Positions 18,514 through 27,038 of a DNA stretch of 64,000 nt are shown one piece after another (the first letter of the stretch is position 1; each line of letters begins with the position of its first letter). The position numbers and the translations under genes are program-made. Under the pieces are notes generated by a model, which was not told the origin of the DNA, ran no database searches, and worked only from the letters and a program-made list of their open reading frames with translations. Where the stretch lies: positions 38,673 to 102,672 of the forward strand of contig NZ_JAHHUL010000017.1 of assembly GCF_019008365.1 (NCBI RefSeq), written 5' to 3'. The stretch is from Phosphitispora fastidiosa (GTDB taxonomy: Bacteria; Bacillota; Thermincolia; Thermincolales; UBA2595).

Positions 18514-19389
18514 TCAACTTCTGACCGCATTTTCTATTTTGGACCGGTTAACCTCCAGTCCTATAAAAACCAGCTTATTTTGTTCTGCCTTACCAATAGT
18601 GCCAAAATTGACCTGACCGTTTACATAGTCAAAAGTCTCTGATCCGTTGTCAGTCCTGATAATGCCCTTGGCCCGGTAGACATTGCCATATTCCCCGCCT
18701 TTTAGGCTGTTCAAAAGGTCAATGATCTTCTCTTTTTTCACTATCCCGTCAAAGGTAAAGGATTCGGCATGAAATTGCGGTGAATAGTGAAAATGGCTGA
18801 CTTCATCTTTGGCGGCCATTTCAGGAATCTCAGCCTTACAATACACCGTAGGTATAATTATTGCGGAAGGATTGATTTCCAATACGCCCCTGCTGCACTC
18901 TTCGGTAACTTCAGCGGAAACCAGGTCCGCTTTGTTCAATAACACTATATCTGAGTTTTTAATTTGGTCTAAAAAGAAATTACCAATATCTCCTTCTCTG
19001 ATAACTTCAATAAAAAAGGTCATGTCAATTACCCCAATCACAGGGGTAAAAGCTAACTTCTCTGCAAAGTCCGCATTTTTGAGGCCCAGGAGAATTGATG
19101 AAGGTGAGGCAATTCCCGAAGGCTCAATGATAAGCTGTCCGGGATTGAAATCCTCCATAATCTCTCTCACGGCATCCACCAAACTTTCCCGGAGACTGCA
19201 GCAGATACAGCCGCTGGGCATTTCGACAACATTAAGGTTATTGCCCTCAGAGATCAGGGCCCCATCTATCCCAAGTTCCCCGAACTCATTAACAAGTATA
19301 GCCGTATCCGCGCCATGCTCCCTGATCAGTTGTTTTAAAAGTGTTGTTTTACCGGCGCCAAGAAAACCACATATTAACTGTACTTTCAT
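18514..19389 (-). CDS. CobW-family G3E GTPase (operon 2)
   Basis: A 291-residue paralogue of the protein at 4408, starting at an ATG that supports the start chosen there. GFLGAGKTT (about 7-15), CICC (about 61-64) and LNKADL are intact. The small cysteine protein gene that lies upstream of CobW in operon 1 is missing here: only 73 bp separate this gene from the QueG-like gene and no remnant is visible. Likely role: metal delivery to the operon's metalloenzymes. Confidence 0.85.
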   Translation of the reverse strand: MKVQLICGFLGAGKTTLLKQLIREHGADTAILVNEFGELGIDGALISEGNNLNVVEMPSGCICCSLRESLVDAVREIMEDFNPGQLIIEPSGIASPSSILLGLKNADFAEKLAFTPVIGVIDMTFFIEVIREGDIGNFFLDQIKNSDIVLLNKADLVSAEVTEECSRGVLEINPSAIIIPTVYCKAEIPEMAAKDEVSHFHYSPQFHAESFTFDGIVKKEKIIDLLNSLKGGEYGNVYRAKGIIRTDNGSETFDYVNGQVNFGTIGKAEQNKLVFIGLEVNRSKIENAVRS

Positions 19390-19462
19390 ATCTGTAAATC
19401 CTGCCCCTTCTTTTCACCAGCTTAATGGTATTTCTGTCTATAGAAAGCATAACAATTTATGC

Positions 19463-20197
19463 CTATTTTCCGTTTTTGGTCCCACCTAAAGGACATGCAA
19501 GCACACAAAGCCCGCAGATATATTTCTGGAATACTCTTACTGTATATGTCATATGATGAGCACAGGCGTCAATATCGATAAACGGTTCTGCCTTTTCTCC
19601 GCGCTGCCACTCAATATTCTTGATGGCTGAGGCAGGACATGCATTGACACACCTGGAACAATTCCCGCATTTACTCTTCGTGTAAGGATTTGGAGATACT
19701 TCAACCGGTGCATCTGTGAGGACGGTTGCCCAACTCAACCGCGCACCATAAAGATGATTTACCAGCAGCCCGCTCTTGCCCACCCAGCCCAAGCCTGAGC
19801 AGGTAGCCGCAGTTTTATGCGGAAACAGCGGGTAGAGCTTAGAGATGAAACTGACGTCAGGTTTAGCTGTATCGGGAGGAATGGCAAGTGTCCGCCAACC
19901 CCTGCTTTTAAGAAAAGTGGTCACTTTCTTCTGAACGGCGTCCAGCACTCTGTCAACCTCTTCATACTGGTTGGAATAGGCTGTCATTGAGCCGCACTTA
20001 TATGTGCCGCTGTATTTAGGATGCCTTACAGCAATCGCGATCGCATTTGGTATATGTTGTAATTCAGGCGCCAAACCCACACTGACATCTCCAAAACCCA
20101 CCAGCGTAGCTCCCCAGGTGATGACTTTATCCTTCAATTCACCTGAATTAATTGTCTTGGTCCGGTTCTCCTTTAAGCGCATTGGAAAGTTCAGCAT
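19463..20197 (-). CDS. QueG-like protein with two 4Fe-4S clusters (operon 2)
   Basis: A 244-residue paralogue of the protein at 5659. It keeps the CSGLGWVGKSGLLVN core and both cluster motifs (CGNCSRCVNACP and CGLCVLACP), with a few extra residues at the C-terminus (GGTKNGK). GAGGGT precedes the ATG. As in operon 1, the family link to a cobalamin-binding reductase suggests work on the corrinoid; this is inferred from fold and context only. Confidence 0.75.
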   Translation of the reverse strand: MLNFPMRLKENRTKTINSGELKDKVITWGATLVGFGDVSVGLAPELQHIPNAIAIAVRHPKYSGTYKCGSMTAYSNQYEEVDRVLDAVQKKVTTFLKSRGWRTLAIPPDTAKPDVSFISKLYPLFPHKTAATCSGLGWVGKSGLLVNHLYGARLSWATVLTDAPVEVSPNPYTKSKCGNCSRCVNACPASAIKNIEWQRGEKAEPFIDIDACAHHMTYTVRVFQKYICGLCVLACPLGGTKNGK

Positions 20198-20325
20198 ATC
20201 CCGGCACCCTCTCCCATTAGTATATTTCCTTTAAACATTGATTATATTGCTAATTAATATTTTGATTTCCCTAATCGCATGATTATATAATAGCGGAGGG
20301 GCCGAGCCCCTCCTTTAGGCAATTT

Positions 20326-20772
20326 CTAGTAAACGCCGTGGTCCCACTTGGGAGCCGGCAGGTATTCCCAGGGCTCGCCTGCCTGTATTTTCTGAGCCAA
20401 CTGAACACACTTGTAAGCATATTCAAAGGCATACGGAATTCCAGGGCCTGCGGGAACAAAACCACCCAGCATCATACCGATAGCTGCCGCTTCGAATACT
20501 TCCTCAACAGTAGCGCCGGCCTTAACTGCCGGGTAAACGTGAACAATACACCTTGGTGAGCAGTAACCAACACCGCCGGCCATAAAAATAAGTTCTTTAA
20601 CCTTACGGCTTAAAGCGCCATCTGCCCACATGCTGTTGTAGAAATCAGCAAAAGTAACACCTGCTTTAGGGTTCACCTCGTTGATAACCTTAAACATCCG
20701 TGGTACGAACAGCATACTGTCAACCATATACTTATTAGCTTCTTCAGGGGTATACTTTTTCTCTTCACTCAT
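20326..20772 (-). CDS. AhpD/CMD-like CxxxC protein (operon 2)
   Basis: A 148-residue paralogue of the protein at 6500; the central block from VPRMFKVINEVNPK to the CSPRCIVH redox motif is almost unchanged. The second of two close ATGs (20772) is preferred because GGGAGC is then about eight bases away. Such strong conservation in both operons argues for an active role in the pathway rather than a passenger. Confidence 0.75.
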   Translation of the reverse strand: MSEEKKYTPEEANKYMVDSMLFVPRMFKVINEVNPKAGVTFADFYNSMWADGALSRKVKELIFMAGGVGYCSPRCIVHVYPAVKAGATVEEVFEAAAIGMMLGGFVPAGPGIPYAFEYAYKCVQLAQKIQAGEPWEYLPAPKWDHGVY

Positions 20773-20908
20773 AATCATTCGCTCCCTTCACTTAATTGAT
20801 AAATTAACTTTCTTCTGTCTGGAGAAATAAGTACTTTTCTTTCACCTCCCATGATATTTATGCCTTTAAGGGCCCCTGTTTATTCAGGGAAACCCGCTAA
20901 AGCCTAAT

Positions 20909-21637
20909 TTAGCTCTCTATCATCTCCAGAATCCTTCTCCTGTTGCGGCAGAACTCGGTATCTGTCCGGTTACGCGGTCTGGGAAGGTTAATATCCAGAA
21001 CCCTTTTAATCCGTCCCGGCTTGGCCCCCATAATTATCAGCCTTTCAGACAAGAAGACCGCTTCATCAATATTGTGGGTGACAAAGAGAATAGTCTTCTT
21101 TTCCTTTTCCCACAAATCTATCAATTCTGCCTGCAGCATATTCCGGTTAAAGGAATCCAAGGAGGCAAAGGGCTCATCCATTAACAGGAGTTTTGGGTTG
21201 TATGCCATGACCCTGGCAATAGCAATCCGCTGCTTCATACCTCCCGATAGCTGCTTAGGGTAATAACTGCGATACTCGGCAAGGCCAACTTTATCCAGGT
21301 TTTTCCTGATAATGTCATCCCACTGGTGCTTATCTATTTTCCTGGCGCGCAGGCCAAATCTCATGTTGTCTTCAACTGTATACCAGGGAAACAATGCGTC
21401 CTCCTGAAATACAAAACCTACTTCACCGTCATCAAGGGACACCGGACTGTTATTCAGCGTCACCTTGCCTGCCGTCGTATTGTGTAGACCTGCAATAACC
21501 TTGAGCAGAGTACTTTTGCCACAGCCGCTGGGGCCGACAATACAGCAAAAACACCCCTCCTCCACATCGAGACTTAGGTTCTCAAAAATAGGTGTTCCCC
21601 CAAACTGCTGGGTAACCTCTCTCAAAATCAGCGCCAT
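20909..21637 (-). CDS. ABC transporter ATPase (operon 2)
   Basis: A 242-residue nucleotide-binding subunit paralogous to that at 7050. GPSGCGKST, FVFQEDALFPW, LSGGMKQR and LLLMDEP are intact, and the CFCC cluster before Walker A is retained. It ends about ten residues earlier than the operon 1 copy. Its start overlaps the permease gene. Confidence 0.92.
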   Translation of the reverse strand: MALILREVTQQFGGTPIFENLSLDVEEGCFCCIVGPSGCGKSTLLKVIAGLHNTTAGKVTLNNSPVSLDDGEVGFVFQEDALFPWYTVEDNMRFGLRARKIDKHQWDDIIRKNLDKVGLAEYRSYYPKQLSGGMKQRIAIARVMAYNPKLLLMDEPFASLDSFNRNMLQAELIDLWEKEKKTILFVTHNIDEAVFLSERLIIMGAKPGRIKRVLDINLPRPRNRTDTEFCRNRRRILEMIES

Positions 21638-22464
21638 GGTACCAGCCTCTTTTCTGTTAAGAGAATAGCCTTATTGATCAGGCTTCCCACAATACCGATA
21701 GCTGCCATCCCGCTGATTATCTCAGCCGTCCTGCCCCCAACTGAGTAGGAGGACCAGATGTAATAACCTATCCCCAGCTTACCCCCAACAAATTCAGCTG
21801 CTACTATAGACATCCAGCCAACACCAAAGCCGACCCGGATTCCGTTAAATATGGAAGGAAGCGAGGCAGGCAGCATCACCTGCAGCAGAACTTGCCTAGG
21901 TGAAGCGCCCATAGTCCTGGCTGCTTCCAGATGTATCCTGTTTATCATACTTATACCGTGAATGGTATTTAGTAAAATCGGGAAAAAAGCCCCTACAAAA
22001 ACAACAAATATCTGTACATACTCTGTAGGACTGCCGGTATTGGCAAACATTACATATGCAAGTGGTATCCAGGCTAGAGGCGGGATAGGCCTTAACATTT
22101 CCAGAATCGCTTCGAAGTATTTTCTCAATGGCTGAACAGCGCCCATTAAGACACCCAAACTTACGGCTACAACTATGCTGACCGCACAGGCTTTAATTAC
22201 TATCTGAAGGCTTGCCCAAACAATCCCGGGCAGTGTCCTGTTGTACAAAGGGTCTCCGCTGATGATAAGGTCAATAAATACCCTCAGAGTTGTTATGGGA
22301 GAAGGCAGCTCCAGCAGTTGTAAGCTTGCCGTAAGCTGCCATACTATAATAATCGTTGCTGCTGACAGTAGTCTAAGGACTTTATCACCTAGTGTTCTGA
22401 ATAAACCTAAACCCACGGACCGGCCAGCTGCATGCTCAGCAGTCGAATAATCAAACAGGCCCAT
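21628..22464 (-). CDS. ABC transporter permease (operon 2)
   Basis: A 278-residue SsuC/TauC-like permease with the EAA loop (EAARTMGASPRQVL) and six membrane segments. It is paralogous to the protein at 7802, with most differences in the N-terminal 60 residues. AGGATG ribosome site, and a 10-bp overlap with the ATPase gene. Confidence 0.9.
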   Translation of the reverse strand: MGLFDYSTAEHAAGRSVGLGLFRTLGDKVLRLLSAATIIIVWQLTASLQLLELPSPITTLRVFIDLIISGDPLYNRTLPGIVWASLQIVIKACAVSIVVAVSLGVLMGAVQPLRKYFEAILEMLRPIPPLAWIPLAYVMFANTGSPTEYVQIFVVFVGAFFPILLNTIHGISMINRIHLEAARTMGASPRQVLLQVMLPASLPSIFNGIRVGFGVGWMSIVAAEFVGGKLGIGYYIWSSYSVGGRTAEIISGMAAIGIVGSLINKAILLTEKRLVPWR

Positions 22465-22509
22465 TCCGCATCATCCTTTTTGTAACTTCTGACTCCTAAA
22501 TCCTGACTC

Positions 22510-23574
22510 CTATTTAATTACCGGTCTCAGCCCTTCTGCCCTGAGGGCCTTATCCAGAAGTGTATACTGTACTGTGCCAACTCCCGGAACGGCAATCGTC
22601 TTTCCAGCCAGATCGGCAACAGATTTAATCTCATCTTTCACTACCAGACCGGAACCCTCATTATTGGCCCCTGCCACTATTTCAATTTCTATATTGTCAT
22701 TAATCCTCTTCAAAGTCGCCGGAGCGCCGCCAAGATACGCAATATCAACATCCTTGGCCTTAAACGCCTCCATTACGGCAACGCCATTGGGGAATACCTT
22801 GCTTTCCAGGTTCTCACCGTTCACCAGTCCTACATGACTGTAGTAACCCTCCTTGTCAGCCACAAACATGGGTAACTGGTGGAGGTCAGCCGCCAGGTAT
22901 CCCAGGCGAACCTTTGTCTCGGCCGGTACATTTGCAGGTTTCCAGCCGGCATCTTTGTCCATTTCACCGGAAACCTTATCGTAAACAGATTCTTTTAAAA
23001 ATGCATCAAAAAATCCGTCACTGTCAGCATATCCGATGGATTCAACAGAGTTCTTTAACAGCTTTCCTTCAACCAGGCTGTTATAATACTCCTCAAACTT
23101 ATCCTTGGCGGGATATTCAACATAAGTGATGTTCTCCAGGGATTTCTTAACCACAGCTTCACCTTTCCCGGTGAACTCAGCGGCATACTGAAGCACTTTC
23201 TCCCTGTTCTCAGGATCATTAATAAATCTAACAGCCTTAACATGGGCCCAGACTAAAGCCTCAGTTGTATTTTCATCAGTAAATTCTTTATTCACGGCAA
23301 TAACACAACATGGGTGGTCATCCCAAACCTCCTGGGAAGTAAACAGGTATTTTCCGAGACCATCATTTACTGCTGTACTGTTAAAGGGCTCCCAGGCAAT
23401 AAAACCGTCTATTTCCCCGGCCTTCAGTTGTTCCAGCATGGCGGGTGGAGCTGTCTGGGTCAGGTAAACCAGTTTTTCCTGCTCCTGTCCACCGTTGTTC
23501 CCGTTATTAGAACATCCCGAAATGGCAGCTATTGCCAAAAGCAGTAGTACAGTAATTGTCAGGGCTTTTTTCAT
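22510..23574 (-). CDS. ABC substrate-binding lipoprotein with permuted lobes (operon 2)
   Basis: About 354 residues from the ATG at 23574 (GGAGG upstream); a longer in-frame start would place 26 unlikely residues before the signal peptide. The lipobox is ISGC. It has the same reversed lobe order as the operon 1 protein: second-lobe-like KLVYLTQTAPPAMLEQLKAG and DGFIAWEPF first, and first-lobe-like VRLGYLAADLHQLPMFVADK through LLDKALRAEGL last. Because two diverged copies share the order, it is not a sequencing or assembly accident. Ligand unknown. Confidence 0.85.
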   Translation of the reverse strand: MKKALTITVLLLLAIAAISGCSNNGNNGGQEQEKLVYLTQTAPPAMLEQLKAGEIDGFIAWEPFNSTAVNDGLGKYLFTSQEVWDDHPCCVIAVNKEFTDENTTEALVWAHVKAVRFINDPENREKVLQYAAEFTGKGEAVVKKSLENITYVEYPAKDKFEEYYNSLVEGKLLKNSVESIGYADSDGFFDAFLKESVYDKVSGEMDKDAGWKPANVPAETKVRLGYLAADLHQLPMFVADKEGYYSHVGLVNGENLESKVFPNGVAVMEAFKAKDVDIAYLGGAPATLKRINDNIEIEIVAGANNEGSGLVVKDEIKSVADLAGKTIAVPGVGTVQYTLLDKALRAEGLRPVIK

Positions 23575-23709
23575 ATAAGTATTTTCCTCCTGTACAAGCG
23601 GATTATGGAACCCCCCGAAAGTGTAAAGGGTGGATTCGGGGGCCGGTCCCAACCTGCAAAGAAAAGACCGGCCTTAAATCCACTATATATAAGTTAACGC
23701 CAAGCGAGG

Positions 23710-24759
23710 TTATCTGTTTTTACGAACCCACTTTGCTGCGCCTTGATTTTTAACTGTGTCTACCATTGCCTTGAGATTCTCAATAGGAGCGGTCGGCCAG
23801 ATATCACAGCTCGGCCATACTGCATCACAGCTTGCTTCAAGAGCGGCCAAAGTAGCTTTTTCAACATCTTCCGGTGAACCGTTAACCAGTACATTGAAGG
23901 CATCGATGTTGCCAAAAATCAGCGGCTCATAACCAATTACTTCACGACTTGCCGCCAGGTCATTCTTGGTTTCAACGGAAATAGCGTTAAATTTGCACTC
24001 ATGAAGAATGTCCATAATCTTGTTGGTACCACCACAAATGTGGATTGTAAGAGGTACATCCTTAAGAGCTTCCCTTACCTTAATCAGGTGAGGCTGGATT
24101 ACATTGCGGAACACCTTGGGGCTAAGTACGTCAGTGGTAGCGCCCATCTCACGAACATTGATATAATCAGCGCCTGCTGCTACCAGTTCCTTAGCAATTT
24201 TTATTGTTACATCTGAAACCCGGTCCAGCATTTCGTTAACCATCTTAGGCTTTTTAAATGCCAGTTTAAACAGGTCGTTCAGATCCATTAGCTGACCGGC
24301 AAGGGTGAATGGACCAAGTACATAGGTACCAATAGCTACATCATTACCAATATCTGCCTTCAGCAACTTGATAGCTTCACAAACCATGGGAACCCTGCCC
24401 CTTTTCTCAACATCGGCAGGAATTGGGAAAGTGGTCATTTCCTCTTCTGAGTGGCAAACCTTTTCCTTAATGGTTGGATAAAGAAGCTGATCCACTTCCT
24501 CGTAAGGGTTCATTACACAGCCGATAGCTTCAGCCTCCAGACAAAGGTCATAAGGAACGATAGCACACTCATAGCCAAACAGCTTATAAGATGATGCGGC
24601 TGTATCAGCCATCATCTTAGCATCTGTGTGCACCTTGGAAAACTTATAGCCAAACTGCTCCAGTCCTGCAGTGGTAACGTTACCCATACCGCTGTAGCAG
24701 GTAGGTCTTTCAACACTTTTGCCGTTAAGCTGGTCAAGTACTAATTGTCTTGAATTCAT
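23710..24759 (-). CDS. UroD-type corrinoid methyltransferase A (operon 2)
   Basis: A 349-residue counterpart of the protein at 9978. The zinc motif reads HICGGT instead of HMCGKT, and the third ligand lies in VWPSCDIWP. By eye it is the least conserved enzyme pair between the operons, with changes concentrated around residues 215-300 next to the zinc site, while the VLGPFTLAGQLMDLNDL segment is unchanged. GGAGGT precedes the ATG. Confidence 0.85.
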   Translation of the reverse strand: MNSRQLVLDQLNGKSVERPTCYSGMGNVTTAGLEQFGYKFSKVHTDAKMMADTAASSYKLFGYECAIVPYDLCLEAEAIGCVMNPYEEVDQLLYPTIKEKVCHSEEEMTTFPIPADVEKRGRVPMVCEAIKLLKADIGNDVAIGTYVLGPFTLAGQLMDLNDLFKLAFKKPKMVNEMLDRVSDVTIKIAKELVAAGADYINVREMGATTDVLSPKVFRNVIQPHLIKVREALKDVPLTIHICGGTNKIMDILHECKFNAISVETKNDLAASREVIGYEPLIFGNIDAFNVLVNGSPEDVEKATLAALEASCDAVWPSCDIWPTAPIENLKAMVDTVKNQGAAKWVRKNR

Positions 24760-24812
24760 ATAGTAAATACCTCCAGTTTTAAGTAAATGATTCCTAATCC
24801 CGAACAGACTGA

Positions 24813-25781
24813 TTAGTCATGTACAGGCATAGACTGTTCCCCACCGGACTTCAGCTTCTCAGCGAAGTCATTAAAGAACTTATAGAACGGATGATTCGGA
24901 TTGGTCGGGAGCTGACCTGTCTCATGTTGAGCCATAGCGGCTGCCATAACTGCGCCTGAGACAACGGCCGGGAACATCTTGGGAGCAGCAACAATCGGTC
25001 CATAGAAAATAAAGTCGGTCCAGTAGAGAGTTGAACATCCCTGACCGGCAGCATTCATTGCAGCAAAACCGTCTTTACCGAACAATTCACGGGCTTCCTT
25101 CCACATGTAAGTACCATTTGAGCTGGCAACACCACAAGGCCATCCGGTTGCTTCCTTAACAATCCTGTTGGCTACACCTGAGAATGCAATTGCAGGCAGG
25201 TTCATAACAGAAGTATCAACAAGTATGGACTCAAAAGTACCGTCAGGGATTGATTCCATGATCTTGTTAAAGCTTGTCAGCCTGCCCTTGGGGGAAGGAT
25301 CAGCCACATCGTAAGCCTGAACAATAACGTGCTTAATGCCCAGTTCCTTAAGCTTGGCCACCTGTCCCGGAATGTCTTTATCCCAGGGAGTAATACTGTT
25401 ATATACCAAACGGTCCTGCAGGCCTTTTTTGGCTACATATTCTGCGGCCTCAAGGCGCGGCTTTTCCACCCACATGTCAATGGCGAAGGGACGGTCACTG
25501 ATACTGGTGAACCAGTCAACATACCGGGCCATTTCCTCAGCAGAGTTGGCCACCATAGCCACAATTGCAGGAATACCTGTCAGTTTTTCCAGTTCTTCCT
25601 GCTTCTTAACATACTCTTCAGCTTTGGCCTTATCCCATTTGCCTTCTTTCCTGCTTTCAAGTACCTTGTCACCATTATGGAACATTGAGGAAATCAGCAA
25701 AGGCGGGTTTTGCCCATATTGGCCGCCAACCTTGAAATCAAAAATCTGGCATTCCTTTTGCGGTTTCTCTAATTTAAACAT
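24813..25781 (-). CDS. MtrH-family methyltransferase (operon 2)
   Basis: A 322-residue paralogue of the protein at 11053, very similar throughout. The start at 25781 (second of two adjacent ATGs) aligns with the operon 1 start. Expected to pass the methyl group from the corrinoid protein to tetrahydrofolate. A 150-bp gap separates it from the upstream UroD-type gene and contains no further gene. Confidence 0.85.
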   Translation of the reverse strand: MFKLEKPQKECQIFDFKVGGQYGQNPPLLISSMFHNGDKVLESRKEGKWDKAKAEEYVKKQEELEKLTGIPAIVAMVANSAEEMARYVDWFTSISDRPFAIDMWVEKPRLEAAEYVAKKGLQDRLVYNSITPWDKDIPGQVAKLKELGIKHVIVQAYDVADPSPKGRLTSFNKIMESIPDGTFESILVDTSVMNLPAIAFSGVANRIVKEATGWPCGVASSNGTYMWKEARELFGKDGFAAMNAAGQGCSTLYWTDFIFYGPIVAAPKMFPAVVSGAVMAAAMAQHETGQLPTNPNHPFYKFFNDFAEKLKSGGEQSMPVHD

Positions 25782-25938
25782 CATTTCACTCCTTATCGGA
25801 ATTTTTATTCATTCGGAAACAATATGTAAAAGGGGAGCGGAGAGTGAAGTCTACTCCCCTTTTACGGAGAATGGGTAATACCTGATATTAACTTGTGGAG
25901 TTTATTCCTTAAATATACACGGCAATACCAATTTCCGA

Positions 25939-26985
25939 TTAATAGCTAGTGTTTCTTCCTGTGCTGAGATATGCGTCAATGTTCTCTACTGTAACTGATG
26001 GTGGGATGTCACAGCCCGGCAGAAGTACATATCCGCCGTTAGCGCCGGCTTTGTCGATACACTCTTTAGCTGATTTAACACAGTCTTCCTTGGTGCCGTT
26101 ATTCAGCACAAATACCGGTGGAGTGTTGCCTCCGATACACATTTTATCACCAATTTTAGCCTTGGCTTCCGCCAGGTCAACCTTCATGTCAAGGGCTATA
26201 CACTGTGCCCCTGTATCTGGCATCATTTCCAGGCTCTTGGTAGTATCACCACAAATGTGGAGGAACCGGCCGCAGTTAAGCTCTGCAACCCTATCATGGA
26301 AGCTCTTCAGCCAGGGTACAGCAAACTTCTTGAACATCCGCGGGGAAATCAGATCCCCCGAAGCGGTAGCATCTGCAACAGCGGTTGCTTGAATCGAACC
26401 GTTTTTAATCATTGGCTCGTAGAAGTAGTAGACAATATCTGCTGCAATTTCAATAACACTGTTAACCAGGGCAGCTTTTTTGAACATGTCCTGCATCATC
26501 AACTCAACACCATACATCTGTGCTGCCAGCGAGAAGGGGCCCCATGCGGTAGCTGATACCAGGAAATCACTCCCGATTTTCTCCTGGACCAACTGGGCTG
26601 CTTCCCATATTGTCTGGATAACCGGATCTTTGGCTAATTCTCCGGGAATGTCCGGGTAGGTCTCCTTGAATCTTGCCAGGGCTTCATCTGATTGAATTAA
26701 AGGTTCTTCAAGGTCAGGTGCGCCTACCGGGCGGTATTTGATAGTGCCGCCGAAAGCCTGAAGCTGCACGTTGTTATAGCCAGAACCTACATACACCATG
26801 TCAGACTTGATTTCCTCATTTACTTTAACGACCATTTCGGCCATTTCCTTTGGCTTGCCGATTAATCCGTCAAAGGTATTGCCGGTATGCTTCATTGTCC
26901 ATACGCCGCCACCATAAATGATAGCAGGGACTCTCGCCGGCACTTTGTTTTCAAAGGCCGCGAGCACACACTCTTTCGGCTTCAT
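25939..26985 (-). CDS. UroD-type corrinoid methyltransferase B (operon 2)
   Basis: About 348 residues from the ATG at 26985, preceded by GGAGGTG; this aligns with the operon 1 copy at 12150. LHICGDT and LLPGCDIPP carry the likely zinc ligands. The YGGGVWTMKHTGNTFDGLIG block is unchanged from operon 1. Compared with the A pair this enzyme is better conserved, which suggests it does the part of the reaction common to both operons. Confidence 0.85.
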   Translation of the reverse strand: MKPKECVLAAFENKVPARVPAIIYGGGVWTMKHTGNTFDGLIGKPKEMAEMVVKVNEEIKSDMVYVGSGYNNVQLQAFGGTIKYRPVGAPDLEEPLIQSDEALARFKETYPDIPGELAKDPVIQTIWEAAQLVQEKIGSDFLVSATAWGPFSLAAQMYGVELMMQDMFKKAALVNSVIEIAADIVYYFYEPMIKNGSIQATAVADATASGDLISPRMFKKFAVPWLKSFHDRVAELNCGRFLHICGDTTKSLEMMPDTGAQCIALDMKVDLAEAKAKIGDKMCIGGNTPPVFVLNNGTKEDCVKSAKECIDKAGANGGYVLLPGCDIPPSVTVENIDAYLSTGRNTSY

Positions 26986-27038
26986 TACTGCACCTCCGTT
27001 CAATGGCAAATCTCTTGTTGGTAATCTGTACCGAATTT

